This document shows positions 13,365 to 25,739 of a DNA stretch of 64,000 nt, piece after piece. The translations under genes were made by a program, and so were the position numbers. The notes under the pieces were generated by a model that searched no databases, was not told where the DNA came from, and was given only the letters and a program-made list of their open reading frames with translations. Location: NCBI GenBank assembly GCA_037903355.1, contig JBAJFE010000050.1:1054001-1118000 (forward strand), given 5' to 3'. Positions within the stretch are counted from its first letter, which is position 1. Each line of letters starts with the position of its first letter. Origin of the DNA: Trichuris trichiura. Its lineage: Eukaryota > Nematoda > Enoplea > Trichinellida > Trichuridae.

Positions 13365-15370
13365 TGTTTTGCTATTTTGATCCGCTTCGACTTAAGGGAG
13401 CACCTGCAGCAGCTAGTTCTGCAATAGGCAGCACCTTCTCTCAGCTTTTAATGCTTCAGTATTCAAGCGAATATTCTTCCATAGGCGTAAAACTTTAGTT
13501 AAAGTTAGTCAGCTCAATTTACAGAATTTAATACTCTAATAATATTGCACAGCCTTGCCGCAATGCACTACTTAGGATACGCAAAAAATAAAAGTCAAAA
13601 TCAAGCTTATACTACAGTTATTTCCTTGTAGCGTTAAGTCTAACGTTCGTATAAGCATAGGAACGCTTACTGTACTAATAATTCTTGGAATGCCGTTAAG
13701 TGCTCATCCGAAAACCACTTACGCTTCTTCAGTAACGATTATGTTCACCTTGCACACCATTAAGCACTTCAAAAATGGAAAAACGCTGTTCGCATTGACT
13801 ATACTAGAATGCAGGTACCCTACAGTACCTGAACACTATTAAAACTTATCGCTTCAAATGCCAGCGCTTCAGTAAAGGAGGGCAGCTTTATGAATTCATA
13901 GATCAGTTTGTTTACCTAATGAGTTATCACTGTCCCCGCGGATAAGATCGATTGCTAGCCAATTTTCTAATCTGTTTTCTACACCTTTGGGCGTTTATCG
14001 CGTTCGTTCCGTAAACGAAAAAAAAAGAAATGATTTACATGTGTTTATTGCTAAAGACAAGACACTGCAGGTTTCGAAAACTCTGAATTGGGTTTAAAAT
14101 GGTAAACAAGATGTGTTTGCGGTAAAAAGCGTTAATAAAAACGTTCACGTCCAGGAAAACGTACTGAGTCTTGTGGCAGCGACCCATGAGATGTCCATTG
14201 CGGTAGCTGCTGTAAAAATAAAAAACTTTTCTTCTATAAAAATTTAAGTTTTTATTGCTTAAGGTGTCACGTTAGCTACTATGAGTGCACGCTACGTAAT
14301 GTTAAACTAAAAATAGGCTCTTCTTTGACTGAAAGGAGCCAATGCAATTTTTTCTTTTTACTTCCGGGTACGGTAGCTGTTTCCTTAGAATTTGGTTTTG
14401 TTTTGAGCTCAGTGTGCTGTTGATAGCACAACAGCTTTATCTCAACTTAGACATAAATATACTACACTTTTTACAACCAGTAGAAAACTATAAGCAATGA
14501 GAATTAAATTGTTTCTTACTGTACCTGCATTACTTTACTGCGCTGTACATTTCGGGGTGATTTCGTCTCGACCGCTTTTATGATTATTTTTTTTTGATTA
14601 TAGGGCTTTTTAAAATATAAATTATGATTTAAGGGCTAAAGTGCTACAGCTCAGTTAACTCGAAGTATCCCAAGAGTCAGTTTTTTCTATTTCGAATTCT
14701 TCTCTTCCCCGTCAAAGCGGCTTTGAGGAAGCAAAGAAGCAGGAGTCGGCCAGTTTTACGATTGTATTTATAATAAAAGCTTATACACTCTCAGGGTTGA
14801 CAAAACATGAATTTAGTTGAAAGTATAAAAAGACTCTAAGTCACTTCGTCCATCAATTCCTTGGTAGAGGTTCAAGTCAACAAGACAAAGAGCAACATGA
14901 GACAAAGTTCTACTCTAACGCATTTCACGCTGTATAACATTTGAACCTGATAATCGTTAAGACTGTCAGCGATCTTGTCATCTTCTCTAACCAAACAGAC
15001 GCGTGGTATTTGTCAGCTACAATGAAGTTTTGCAAATTGAACTGCTGGTAATGTTTTTTCGAGATATAATTTAGCAATTTATACTCTTAAAAACTTCATA
15101 CAGTTTTTATGCTTTCATTACTAATGCTTAGCATTCACGAATGAATTTTTAAGCTCTGCCTATTTCTACGAAAATATTCTTTGCCGCGCAAAACTATTCC
15201 AGTAGTTTTTGAATGCGTGGACCGAATTTCGCGTGCTGAATTCTTGAACAATCTACTTTTGTTGTATCGACACTTTTTGAGCTTTTGGGTACATTGATTT
15301 TTTAAAACATTTTCAGCTTTGGAAAACAGGCATAACGTGCTATTCTTAGGCTTTCCTCGCGCTTGCAATA
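13365..15370. other. Intergenic region
   Basis: About 2 kb of AT-rich sequence between the orphan gene (-) and SPCS3 (+), which are divergently oriented, so it should hold both promoters. I see no repeat, RNA gene or conserved site that I can defend. Confidence 0.45.
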
Positions 15371-16097
15371 ATGCACAACACAACGTCTAGGCTGAATGCC
15401 ATATTTGGTTTTATGCTGTCAGTGCTCAGCGCTGTTACTTTCCTATGCTTTTTATCAACCGCATTTCGATCATACGTCGTTCCCTTTTCGGTAACATCGT
15501 CGGCGGCTACCGTGTAAGCTCACAGCTACAACATGTTTTCATTTCGAGGAAGCGCCTATTGTTTTTTTTTCAGAAAAAGTCTTCCCGCATACGCGATGGG
15601 TGCGCAAGGGAAAGCCGACCTGGCTGCCTTCACTTTCGATTTGCAGGCTGACTTCAGATCGCTGTTCGACTGGAACACAAAGGAACTTTTCATTTACCTG
15701 TACGCCGAATACAAGACATCCGAAAATGTTAGCAACGCATTTTTCTAAATACGCCGGCGTAAAGTTTCATTTCGCCCTTGTAGACCTTGAACCAAGTGAT
15801 CATTTGGGACAAAATAATTCTTCGCGAAAATCCGCAGGACCACGTAGTCAACATAAAAAATGGTCGAATGAAGTACTACCTACTCGACGATGGAGAAGGA
15901 TTGAAGTAAGAAAGAAAACTCGCAATGTTTACAGTATGCTTAAAATTCTTTTTAAAAATAGAGGCCACGATAACGTTACGCTTATTCTCGCGTGGAATGT
16001 TATACCAAACGCTGGAAGAATGCCATTTTTCACTGGAATTGGTTCTCATCACCTGACAATCCCGGACAAGTACAGTACCGGTAGAGTCGAACTGTAG
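15371..16097 (+). CDS. SPCS3: Signal peptidase complex subunit 3 (SPC22/23)
   Basis: Four exons (15371-15513, 15574-15727, 15784-15905, 15962-16097) with 54-60-nt introns give 184 residues, matching the usual 180. SPCS3 is an accessory, single-pass ER membrane subunit of the signal peptidase that removes signal peptides. The start MHNTTSRLNAIFGFMLSVLS leads into the one membrane span (about residues 10-32). The lumenal domain is well conserved: FTFDLQADFRSLFDWNTKEL, LYAEYKTSEN, NQVIIWDKIILRENP, YYLLDDGEG and VTLILAWNVIPNAGRMPF. The stop lies 172 bp from the stop of the convergent USP12/46 gene, so the two 3' UTRs probably abut or overlap. Confidence 0.95.
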
Positions 16098-16269
16098 TTC
16101 AAATGGGGGTCCATTTTTTTCGTTTCGAATTGTTACTGTTGACCAATAAACGTTGCCGTTTTTTATTTCAGTTAACTCACTGTACAAAATATCACGGGTT
16201 AAGTAACTTTCGGTGGAAAACATCTTTTCTTTCGGTGACTGGATAAAATGGCAACTGGTTCAATAAACG

Positions 16270-19200
16270 TTATGTATCTCTGGCTTGATAGAACAGAATG
16301 TAACCGGATTCGGAGTTCTTTTGCAGGCCACTGTCCGAAGCTACGCCGAAAAAGTCTTCTATGTTTATAGAGTCTACTTTCTAAAAAAAAAAAAAGAAAG
16401 CGAAATAACAAGTCGTCCATTTGCCTTAAATGATTTTTTGCAACCTACATCGACAATGTCGTCGTCGAAGAGAAGCCAACAACCCTGATACTTAACCACA
16501 GTAATGTAATGGCCACGATTGGGAGTACTTCCGCAATGGACAACGACTGCGACTAGTTCGTAGAGACGATCCGGGTTTACAGCGTCGTGTGACTGAGGAA
16601 CAAAGCGCTTAACTTCAACACGTTATTTCGAATAGGATTCATACCGTATTGAAAAGGCGAAGCTCCAACGGAAACAACACGCGGTAAGACAATTTCGTAT
16701 ATCGGTTGAACTGCTCCATGTATTTGAAGCGTTTCAAGTGAAGCGCCAAAATTAAGGGAAGCTTTTTAATACGCATCCTACAAATAGTCTGCAATTGCAA
16801 AATAACGGAGCAAAAAGTAAACAAACCTTTTCTGCGCTTCTTGCTTTGAACAACAGACGTCGCAATAGTACTTGTGCTCATTGCACAACGTCTCCGTCGC
16901 GCTGAATTCTCGCAAGCAATGAGTTATGGACGTATTCTGCTGCACGTCGACGCTAAGGTCCAAAAAGTCTTCGTCTTTACTGCTCACCTGAAAACACTAC
17001 AGTAATCTACTCGTCTTTTTCATAAATTTGAACCCCCTGCAAAACAACGCGCAATTGGTAGCTCCCATTATTGTTTCGAAAAATAATTTTACTCTCCAAT
17101 TCAAGTTATGAGGGACAGTTAACCGTTAAAATGGACTTGCTTGAAAGTTGAGTCAGTTCGAATATCTGAATCGGCCAGGAAACATAAACTTTTTAACGTA
17201 ACATTTTTTTGTCAGCGGAAAAGCAGTTATGAAAATTGAAAAGAAACTGGCATAAGTTTATGCTGCATATATTAAAAGCAGCTAAGAATTCAATTTCAGT
17301 ATGTCGGCTGCCATGAATGCGGCTAACCGAAGGCTCGCGAGGCGTATTTTCTACTTACGATTGCCATGCTGTTTCAAATGGAATACTTTGGCATTAGTCC
17401 AAGTCCAAAATGGGTTAAAAAATTTGAAAACACCCAACAAAATAATGTCTGCTAATTAAAAGTACCTGAAAATCACATTTTTGTAGTCAATTGCGAAAAC
17501 AGTTTTTTGCAAATTTAAAAAACGCAACAACTAATTGCCTTCGTTTGTGATAAGTATAAATTTGAACAAAAACTTCTGTTCACGCAACTGCGCCTCCGGA
17601 CCGCACTTTGAACAGCAGAACGTGTACAGATTTAGTAATCAAGTTATTTGACTTTGTAACGCACGTAAACACGTTTGCTAAAGCCCTTATTCTTCAAAAC
17701 CCTGCATTGCTTACAGAAACGTCACTACCTAATAGGCTGTATATAGGTCTGCTTCTCAAAATCCTATAACGAAACCGTTACACGAGGTTTGGCGAGAAAA
17801 CAACCATTCCTTAAAAATTGAGAAACTTCAGCTTGTTCACCTTAAGAAAATAATACTTTTGAAACGAGTTTCCAACCTTTATCTTGCAATAAAGGATAAA
17901 CAACAAAACTGTCGACAGCGAAATTGTATTTAAGGCTAAAATTAAAAGCTAGAATTTTCGTTGCTCTGTCGTATTAATTTATTTCAACTATACTTTCTTT
18001 GAACTTAAGATTATGCGGAGAAAGGAGTGAACGATCCACTTGCTTAACAGGGTACCTGCATTACATTTAAACTTTCCGTCCTACTGTAAATAATTTAAAA
18101 AAGAGTACGTAACAGCAGCTAGAAAAACATCTAAGGGCGCAAAGGTCAGAATAGCAGAAATAAAAATGTTTTCCTGCAATATTTGTAAATAATATTCAAA
18201 TAAGCAAAAGCAAAGGATGTTTTCTGAGGCGGCATGATAGATATGAGATACGGAAGAAATGACGTACCGTTTCGCAGTTTAAGCAGCGTGTTTCGTTCGT
18301 AAGCGTTCCCTGGAACACATCGTGAACCCACGTTCGATCAGCTCGCTCTTTTTGGGACTGAGCATTCTGCCCCGGCTGAACGTTTTTGCCCGAAACGAAA
18401 GTAGTCCCGCCGGTGTTACCCGAATCAGCCGTCTGCTTGGCACTGGATTTTTGCATGCCCGAAACGTTGCGCTTGTCGTGTCGCTTTTCTTCAAGCAAAA
18501 TATCCGCAACAGTGTTGAGCAAATAATTCAAAAACTCGTGAGCATCCTGTTGCATGTAGTTGTCAAACAAGTCTGAAATTCAAAGTACGCTCTACCGCTT
18601 CTAGTAAAAATGCCTTTCACGCCTTATTAAGGCAACCAACTACTGTCGCAATAGCTTACCGTTTTCTTTTTTCAAACGACCGACGAACTTTTTAGGAGCA
18701 ATTGTGCCAACGCGCTTTTTTTGTGTTGAAATATTGTGAAATAAGTCAGCTAAGCAAAACAGCAGGTTTTCCTTTTGAGCATCTGAACAAAAATCACAAA
18801 ATGGGTGACGAAGGGAGTACAACGAGGTCTGATAACTTACTAGCTTTTTTAAGCTGACTTTTGTAGCTCAACACACGTTCCCGAAAAGGACGACAAAAGT
18901 ACAAAGCTTGAATAACCGAATTGCAATAACAAGTGTTGCCGAACTGAAGAACACAAAATGGATCGAACTCGCACAGCGCTTTAAGTAAACAAAACCGATA
19001 CATTGACAAGACCGAAAAAATGGTCGCTGTTGGGAAATTCTTCGTTCGTTTCCTTCTCAAAATGCGAATTGCTCTGTCCCTAAAACGTTTACAAGCATAG
19101 AATTGACAGTGGCAACATTATATACCGAAAAAAATAACCTCAAACGGAAAAGCAACACGACAAAATCGCTTCAGTTAAAAACCCCTTAGAAATGCCCGAA

Positions 19201-19501
19201 TTCTTTGAACTGTTAAGTAAAGCAGTAGATCTGCTCCGTTTTTTCTCAGTTGAAAAGAAACTCAGTTTACTAGAGTTAGCCAAAGCAAAAATGCAAATTC
19301 AAGGCAAAAACATGTTCGAAAAAAAGAATTGTTAAGAAAATAAGAAAGCTACTTTTTAAAACTAACGACGAAGGCCCACAACGTGGGACTGAAACCATAC
19401 GCGTCCAACATGTCTGTATTAAAAGCAAAAGGACAATATAGGAAATGAGCGCGTTAAAACATGCGGTTTTTTTAAACTAACACATTGCATTTTCTTACCA
19501 T
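16270..19501 (-). CDS. USP46: Ubiquitin hydrolase USP12/USP46
   Basis: Nine minus-strand exons: 19501-19499 (Met codon), 19079-19002, 18943-18841, 18782-18660, 18572-18268, 16987-16827, 16777-16645, 16592-16449, 16380-16270. They total 387 codons, close to the 366-370 of human USP46/USP12. This cysteine protease removes ubiquitin and is activated by WDR48/UAF1 and WDR20. The Cys box is [20 protein letters not shown], the His box [14 protein letters not shown] and the Asp box WLLFDDDIV; the zinc-finger cysteines CLNC and CDVC are present. [19 protein letters not shown] and HVCLRK-type fingers residues follow the family order. The first exon is inferred: an ATG followed directly by GTAAGA, spliced to [10 protein letters not shown], reproduces the family's MGxNAS-type start and a possible N-myristoylation site. 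A serine/glycine-rich insert ([17 protein letters not shown]) replaces the shorter vertebrate linker before TWVHDVFQG. Confidence 0.93.
16988..18267 (-). other. 1.28-kb intron of USP12/46
   Basis: The largest intron of the gene, separating CLNCETV from [10 protein letters not shown]. It starts GTACGT and ends TTTTCAG. No exon or repeat is apparent inside it. Confidence 0.7.
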
Positions 19502-20627
19502 AAGAGAAGTGCTGCAAGAAAGTAGTCGAAAAGTGGCCTATGCTTTAAAGAATGAACATCCAATTTTGTAATCGGCAGAAATACATTAACATCTCATCAA
19601 CAAAAAAGTATTACGCATACAGTATGTCCAAAGGTACCGTCAAGACGTTAATGCTATCTTGCGTCTCCTCCCGTCGCTAGCGCACATGATTGCTAAGAAA
19701 CACGCGTACGCCTCGTAATTGTTTTATCTAAAACGTATAAAAATTATTTTATTGCTTTCATAAGCATTTTCAACGAGTGTGAATCTATAACTGACATTTT
19801 ATTTAGCTTTCGAAAATGCAGTTACCAAAAAAGGCAATTTTCTTTATTGGAAAAGCTCCATGATAACAAAGCTTTTGATTCTTTTTTCTTTCCGTCACCT
19901 GCGCAAGAATGAACGTTGTTCGCTAAGCCCTTAGTCCCTTAGGCTTAACTATACACATAGGCTTAGGCCTATAGTCGAATCAAACTCTTTCGACAAATCT
20001 GGTTGGTCAAGTAGGCATAAGTCAGGTTCGGCTATGTCCAGGTATCACTTTTCTTGAAATTCTTTGCCTGAATTCTTTTGAAAATCTCTCTACAAGCTGC
20101 GGGAGGCAGTTCGCTTTCCTAAGTTCGCTATGAGCTGAGTAAATTAAAATTTTTTAACCCCTTCCTTAAAGGCTGGTTTCAGTGCCAGCAGGTAGCCCTT
20201 CATTTTTAAATCTTCCTATTAAAGCATTCTGCTAGTTGCCAAATTTGGCTTGTTTTATTTTTAAAAAAATTTTGCAACGGTTAGATTTTGTTCAGCTAAT
20301 GCCAGCCTGGTGCTTTCCATTTCGTCGGAGTACAGTCGTATTCCGGACGAAACACACTTGCAGAAAAGCAACACTGAGTAAGCGTACCTGAACACTCTTA
20401 AAAAATTGTCGTACTCCTGGATTTCCTTCATTAAGCCATAAAACCAAATGTTGTCTATCCGTCAGCATTATTAGGTTATAGTAGAAAGTTAAAATTGGCT
20501 TTGCGTCTTTCAGCGAGTTTTCTTACGTCTGGAAGTAAGCGCGAGGCGCACTGAATTCATCTAATTTCGTCTATTTTATTATTTAACCAATTTCTTTTTG
20601 GGCAGCTCATACGTACGATTAACAAAG
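19502..20627. other. Divergent intergenic region USP12/46 - DDX1
   Basis: About 1.1 kb between two divergently transcribed genes, so it probably carries both promoters and the 5' UTRs. Near 19.94-19.98 kb are GGCTTA/TAAGCC-rich words like those in the hairpins at 672-721 and 24114-24170. No gene is seen. Confidence 0.45.
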
Positions 20628-23600
20628 ATGACAGCCTTTGAAGGTAAAATAATGCATTTGCTTTGCTTGTAAGGCTGTCCGTTGATTTATGTAAATTTGC
20701 AGAAATGGGTGTCCTGCCAGAGATTGGAAAAGCCGTTGATGAAATGGATTGGACGTGAGCATTTTCATGCCTAATCAAATTGCATAGATCTTTTCCGCGC
20801 TTAGATTACCAACCGATGTGCAAGCTGAGGCCATACCGTTGATTCTGGGCGGTGGAGATGTGCTGATGGTATCGTATTAAAACAACCAATTCCATATTTG
20901 TCCTGTAAAAAATACCTGTTGGTTTAGGCGGCAGAAACGGGTAGCGGTAAAACCGGCGCCTTTTGTCTTCCCGTTTTGCAAATAGTTTGGGAAACAATGA
21001 AGGACATTCAAAGCGGCAAGGCAAAAAGCTCCGGCGCCAAACATGGTAATAGTACAAGCTCCAAGCTAGCGCGTCTTCATCCATCCTTTCAGCATATAAA
21101 ACATGGTTGTTAAATATGTACGATCGCGGCGATTCCATGGGTATGCAAGCGATATTACTCATTTCTGACGTTCCAGAATTCTGCTATTTTTTTGTAACTT
21201 TTCAGCTATTACCCCGGATGGGCTTTTGTGCCAAAGTAGGGACCAGAAGGGTTGGCACGGAGCACGAGCAACAAAAGGGGTTACCGGAAAAGGTACACCA
21301 TTGGTAATCTATAAGCCGCGCTAGCTTCTACTACCTTATTTAGGCAAATATTATTACGAAGTAACTGTAACTGACGATGGTCTTTGTCGCATTGGATGGT
21401 CAACTTTAAACGCCTCGCTCAATCTTGGTTAGTTGCGTTGATATACCATAAAAATTCGTTCAGATTAGTGGTAATAATTTTAGGCACAGACGGTGAAGGC
21501 TTTGGTTACGGTGGTACTGGCAAGAAGAGTTTTCAAAATAAGTTCGATGACTTTGGCGAGGTCAGTTGATCTTTACTATTTCGCTATGCAATTCCGTTGG
21601 TCTTTTTTAGGCATTCGGTTTGAATGATACGATTGGATGTCTTCTTGATTTGGACAAGAACCAAATTTTGTTTTCTCGAAACGGTAGAAAGTTCATACCT
21701 GATTTTTCTTTACCTACTGTAGCTACGTACAGGCAAAATTTTTCCCGCTGCGTTTTCTATACCGACAAAATTACAGAACTCAGTTTTCTTTCCGGCTGTT
21801 GTCCTCAAGGTAGGCTTTTAATTGTTGCTGCTTTTGTTAGCATGTCGTCGTTTGAAGAATGCGGAAGTCAAGTTCAACTTTGGTTCCGAACCGTTCGTCC
21901 AGGAAGCGCCCTCGGGCTACGTGTCGTTGTGCGATGCTCCAAAAGAGTTCACCGTTGACTCTCACATTCACGGTACGTTTTCAAGTGGGGGCCTTCGACC
22001 TTAAGCTGATATTGAAGGTCGCATATTTTATTTCGCAATATTCCAGGTGGCTCAGGCACCCAAGGTAGGATAAAGCCTAAGCCAAACGAGCCTATGTGCC
22101 TTATAATCGAACCTTCTCGCGAACTGGCGGAACAGACGGATGCACAGATGGCAAAATTTAAAAAATACCTAGAAAATCCGGTTGTTAGGTATTGTGACGT
22201 TGGCGCGTTTTTAAAATTTTCCTGGCAGACAGCTTTATTCAGGAATCTTGTAATAGTTGGTGGCGTTGCTGCCAAAGACCAAGTTGCCGCCTTGAATTCC
22301 GGCGTTGAAATAGTGACAGCAACGCCTGGGCGCCTCGAAGAGTTTATATCAACCGGCCAACTCAGCTTATCTCATGTACTGCTTAAATTCGCTTTCAAAT
22401 TCTTATTAAGGCCGTCAGTTTTAGGTTCGATTCTTTATCCTAGACGAAGCTGTAAGTATATTGCCCTATTTTGCCTTCCAGACGCATGAATGACTTAGGA
22501 TGGCTTGTTGCAACAAGGCTACGAGAGATTTGTGGACAAACTGCATATGCAAATTCCCAAAGTCACTCCCGATGGCAAACGATTGCAAATGATAGTATGC
22601 TCGGCTACCTTGCATAGTATGGAGGTTAAAAAAATGGCTGTACGTTATCGGTATACTTAAATGGCCGTTGTTTATTCGTTGGATGTCTTTCAGGATCGGT
22701 TGATGCATTTTCCTCAATGGGTAGACTTGAAAGGACAAGACTCCGTTCCCGAAACTGTCCATCACGTCGTATGTTAATGAGCTAAACGAAAATTTTTTTA
22801 TTATTGCATTACGTTTCTACCTTTCCTCAGGTTGTCATGGTGGATCCGAGAAACGACAAACGTTGGATCAACCTTCGTTCGCACATTAGAGTAGGGTTCA
22901 GTTTTTTGTATGCTATTCAAGAAAATATCCATTTCAAATCTTTAGACGGATGGTATACATGCCGGCGACGAAATACGACCGGGAAGCAATACGCCAGGTG
23001 ATCTGCTTTCTTTCTAGGGTTCGCTATTGCGTTACGACTTTACTGGCTTGCTTCAGAAACTTTGTCCGAAGCTGTAAAGCGACTTAAGGGCGAATACGCT
23101 TTGCAAGCAATAAGGCAGAACAAAATAGACAGATGTTTAATTTTTTGTCGTACAAAACTGGACTGCGACAATATGGAAGAATGGTTGAACAGATGCGGCA
23201 AAGGTTGCCATCCTTTCGCGCTTAATTAAAATAATGCGCGATAGATTTTTTTAGGACAGTACTCTTGCGTTTGCTTGCACAGCGATCGACGTCCCGACGA
23301 GCGTAAGCGAAATTTACATCTTTTCAAAGTAGGCCGACGTGGTGACGTGGCAGCAAGAAAGAATTTTGAATTTCTTTTTCTTTTGTAGGAAAATAAAGTA
23401 AAATTTTTAATTTGCACCGACGTCGCGGCCAGAGGCATAGACGTAACTGGAATTCCGTTCGGTAAGATCGCCCTACGTTGCTTTGTACTTGAAAATCTTT
23501 TTTGGCTTGTCGCTGTAGTGATAAATGTGACGCTGCCCGACGAAAAATCCAATTATTTGCATAGGATTGGACGGGTTGGTCGTGCCGAAAGGTTAGTCTT

Positions 23601-24853
23601 TACTATACCGCTTTGCGCGACTGCACGAAAAGTTTTTAACTTTTTTTCTTCTAGAATGGGCTTGGCAATTTCGCTTGTATCGGCTGTGGGAGAAAAAGTG
23701 AGCCATTGGCGCGTTGGAATATTTAGCATTTTTTCTATTTTTTTCTTAGGTGTGGTATCATAGCTGTCCTAGTCGCGGCAAAAGTTGTCATAACGCTCGA
23801 TTGACCAATCAGGGCGGCTGCGCAATTTGGTACAACGAGAAGCAAGTAAGCTTTTACAAATTGTGCCGAATTTTTCATTTCACGCTTGCGCGCGCGCGTA
23901 TTCACTAAAAAAAACAATTCCACAAATTTGGGGCCAACTTCTTGAACACCTGTGTGACGTCACAAGATGACGTCATCTTATAAAAATCATGGAGAGTTTT
24001 CTGAGTTAGCGACCATTAAGAAGCGTTTGAAAAGCAGTCTAGCGGAATACTACCTTTAACCCTGCGAACCCATTTAACTTATTAAAAAAATTTTGTAAAA
24101 TATTTTTACTTTGCTTTGCTAAGCCTAAGCCTCAACGAAGCGCTCGTACTTTGGCTTAAGCTTAGTAAAGGACCAAATGGAACCTGCATTTCCCAGATTA
24201 CAGTACGATGAAAGCGCGCTTAACAGCAAAGACTCATTGTTTTCGTGACGTACGAGCAAGCTTTTAAAATTTGTGCTATTCACCATCAGTGCGCACTGCT
24301 GGTGAAACGCTTAAAGTCGAGAAGGTCAGTTATTAGCGTTTTAAAAGTAAAGGATGCTCAGGTTCAATTTCCTACGGTTGGTGGAAAATGCTGGCTATTG
24401 ATTCGCTGTTTTATTTCTTGCTCGAACATAAGCGAAATGTAAATTTTTTTACAAGCGTTTTTTTGCGCGCTAATAATAGCAGTAAACAATTCCCGATTTT
24501 TTTAAAGGCTGATCCATCTTTTCGTTTGTTTAAACTATTGGTTGTCTTTTCACAGTTGCTGGGCGACATAGAAGAGCACCTTGGAGTAAGTATTCAACAA
24601 GTCGATTCCGAAATAAAAGTTCCTGCCGACGAGTTCGATGGAAAAGTGGTTTACGGGCAGAAAAGAAAGCAGACGGGTAATTAATTATTGACTTGAAGCT
24701 GTCCATTGATGTTTTCATCTATTTTTTTTTGAAGGCTCTGGTTATAAAGGTCACGTAAGTGACTTGGCAGCAGCCGTTAGCGAACTGTCCCAGCTAGAGA
24801 AGAGCGCTCAGTACATGTATCATCATATTCGCACTTCGCCTTTGAAATTATAG
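20628..24853 (+). CDS. DDX1: ATP-dependent RNA helicase DDX1
   Basis: Twenty-six exons, beginning 20628-20643, 20703-20754, 20805-20868, 20928-21045 and ending 24556-24676, 24735-24853, sum to exactly 726 codons (human DDX1 is 740). DDX1 is the DEAD-box helicase with a SPRY domain inserted after motif I; it acts in tRNA ligase (RTCB) and RNA repair/processing complexes. Visible motifs in order: [12 protein letters not shown] (I), SPRY domain from about YDRGDSM through [20 protein letters not shown] and [20 protein letters not shown] to [19 protein letters not shown] (Ia), ATPGRLEEF (Ib), ILDEAD (II, split by an intron after DEA), CSATLHS (III), [11 protein letters not shown] (IV), [10 protein letters not shown] (V), [11 protein letters not shown] (VI). 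The carboxyl end [14 protein letters not shown] and [16 protein letters not shown] is DDX1-specific. Most introns are 45-65 nt; the penultimate one is 710 nt. Confidence 0.97.
23953..23987. promoter_or_regulatory. Tandem CRE palindromes plus TATA-like word
   Basis: TGTGACGTCACA (23953-23964) is followed at once by AAGATGACGTCATCTT (23964-23979), each a perfect palindrome centred on the full CREB/ATF octamer TGACGTCA, and then by TTATAAAAATC. The arrangement looks like a compact promoter or enhancer. It sits inside a DDX1 intron, so an alternative transcript or an intronic enhancer is possible; function is inferred only. Confidence 0.5.
24114..24170. repeat. Imperfect 18-bp inverted repeat in DDX1 intron
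   Basis: CTTTGCTAAGCCTAAGCC (24114-24131) pairs with GGCTTAAGCTTAGTAAAG (24153-24170), with two mismatches. Shares the CCTAAGCC word with the hairpin at 672-721. Confidence 0.6.
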
Positions 24854-24946
24854 ACAAGCTCTCGTTCTGACAACTTGCCAATTATAGTTTTAAATGAACG
24901 ACTTCCTTCATTCGCAAAGGATGCATTGAAAAGAAATAAACAAGCC

Positions 24947-25450
24947 TTACCGGACCTCTTCGACACGAATAAGTTCTAAAAGCTTTGTCAATGTTTTTTT
25001 AGAAATACGAACAAAGCGGCTTAAGCCTTCCTCAAAGAGGGAAGTGTGAAGGAAAAAAGAAGCGTAAAACACAAAGTTTTCAAGAGGCTTTAACCTGCTC
25101 ATCAGCATACTGTATTGGAGTCTATTTTTCTCGCATATTTTAGCGTCCTGCCGTCCAAACATTGCTTTAGACGTAAGGGCAAAGTTAATTGAAATGATCT
25201 GATCGAAACTTAAAACTGCCCTAGAGGGACCTGCAGATGCCGTATCCAGAGCGCTGGAAGAGCGGTTTTCATTGAATAAACAAAGGTAGTTTGCCTTAAC
25301 ACACTTTCCAAAGCCATATCCGAACGTGCCAGCGCCTCGCTGGAGTAATCCACTGCAGCTTAATGCCACCTGGCTAAACAGTGATGTCATAGGCTTACTG
25401 TCACGAGTTTGACCTGGCGGATTAAAACCTGCAAACATTATGGCTGGCAA
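24947..25450 (-). CDS. Orphan protein, single open frame
   Basis: The minus strand is open for 167 codons from ATG at 25450 to TAA at 24947, 93 bp past the DDX1 stop and convergent with it. I do not recognise a family. Residues 20-60 are rich in small and glycine residues (GAGTFGYGFGKCVKANYLCL); the carboxyl half is hydrophobic then basic (LENFVFYASFFLHTSLF, FVRISKKTLTKLLELI). No signal peptide is evident, although one hydrophobic stretch could be membrane-associated. Length and lack of stops in AT-rich DNA favour a real gene, but part of it may be an exon of something larger. Confidence 0.4.
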   Translation of the reverse strand: MPAIMFAGFNPPGQTRDSKPMTSLFSQVALSCSGLLQRGAGTFGYGFGKCVKANYLCLFNENRSSSALDTASAGPSRAVLSFDQIISINFALTSKAMFGRQDAKICEKNRLQYSMLMSRLKPLENFVFYASFFLHTSLFEEGLSRFVRISKKTLTKLLELIRVEEVR

Positions 25451-25739
25451 TGCTTAATAGGAAGGCATGCGTCAACGCCGTACCACAAGAATTACAAATG
25501 CTTTAGGAAAAGCTGAACCAGCAATTTTTTTGGAAGTTAAAGTTGATCATGAACGTTTTCGGTTCAGCTATCAAAATAAAACGAAAAAACTTTACGCGGA
25601 GGTCGTTTTGAAAATTCGCAGTTCTTATTTTTAATGCATACGCGGTAGGTGGACATTAGCAGCTCTGTGAAGTTGGAATTATATTAACTGAATGTAGGTT
25701 CCTACTGTAATATGCGCGCAAACTGAAATCGCGCTATTC

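Larger units (their letters stand above)
23846..24555 (+). other. 710-nt intron 24 of DDX1
   Basis: The only long intron of DDX1. It contains two adjacent CRE-type palindromes followed by a TATA-like word (23953-23987) and an imperfect inverted repeat (24114-24131 with 24153-24170). No exon was needed here to keep the protein collinear with the family. Confidence 0.7.
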
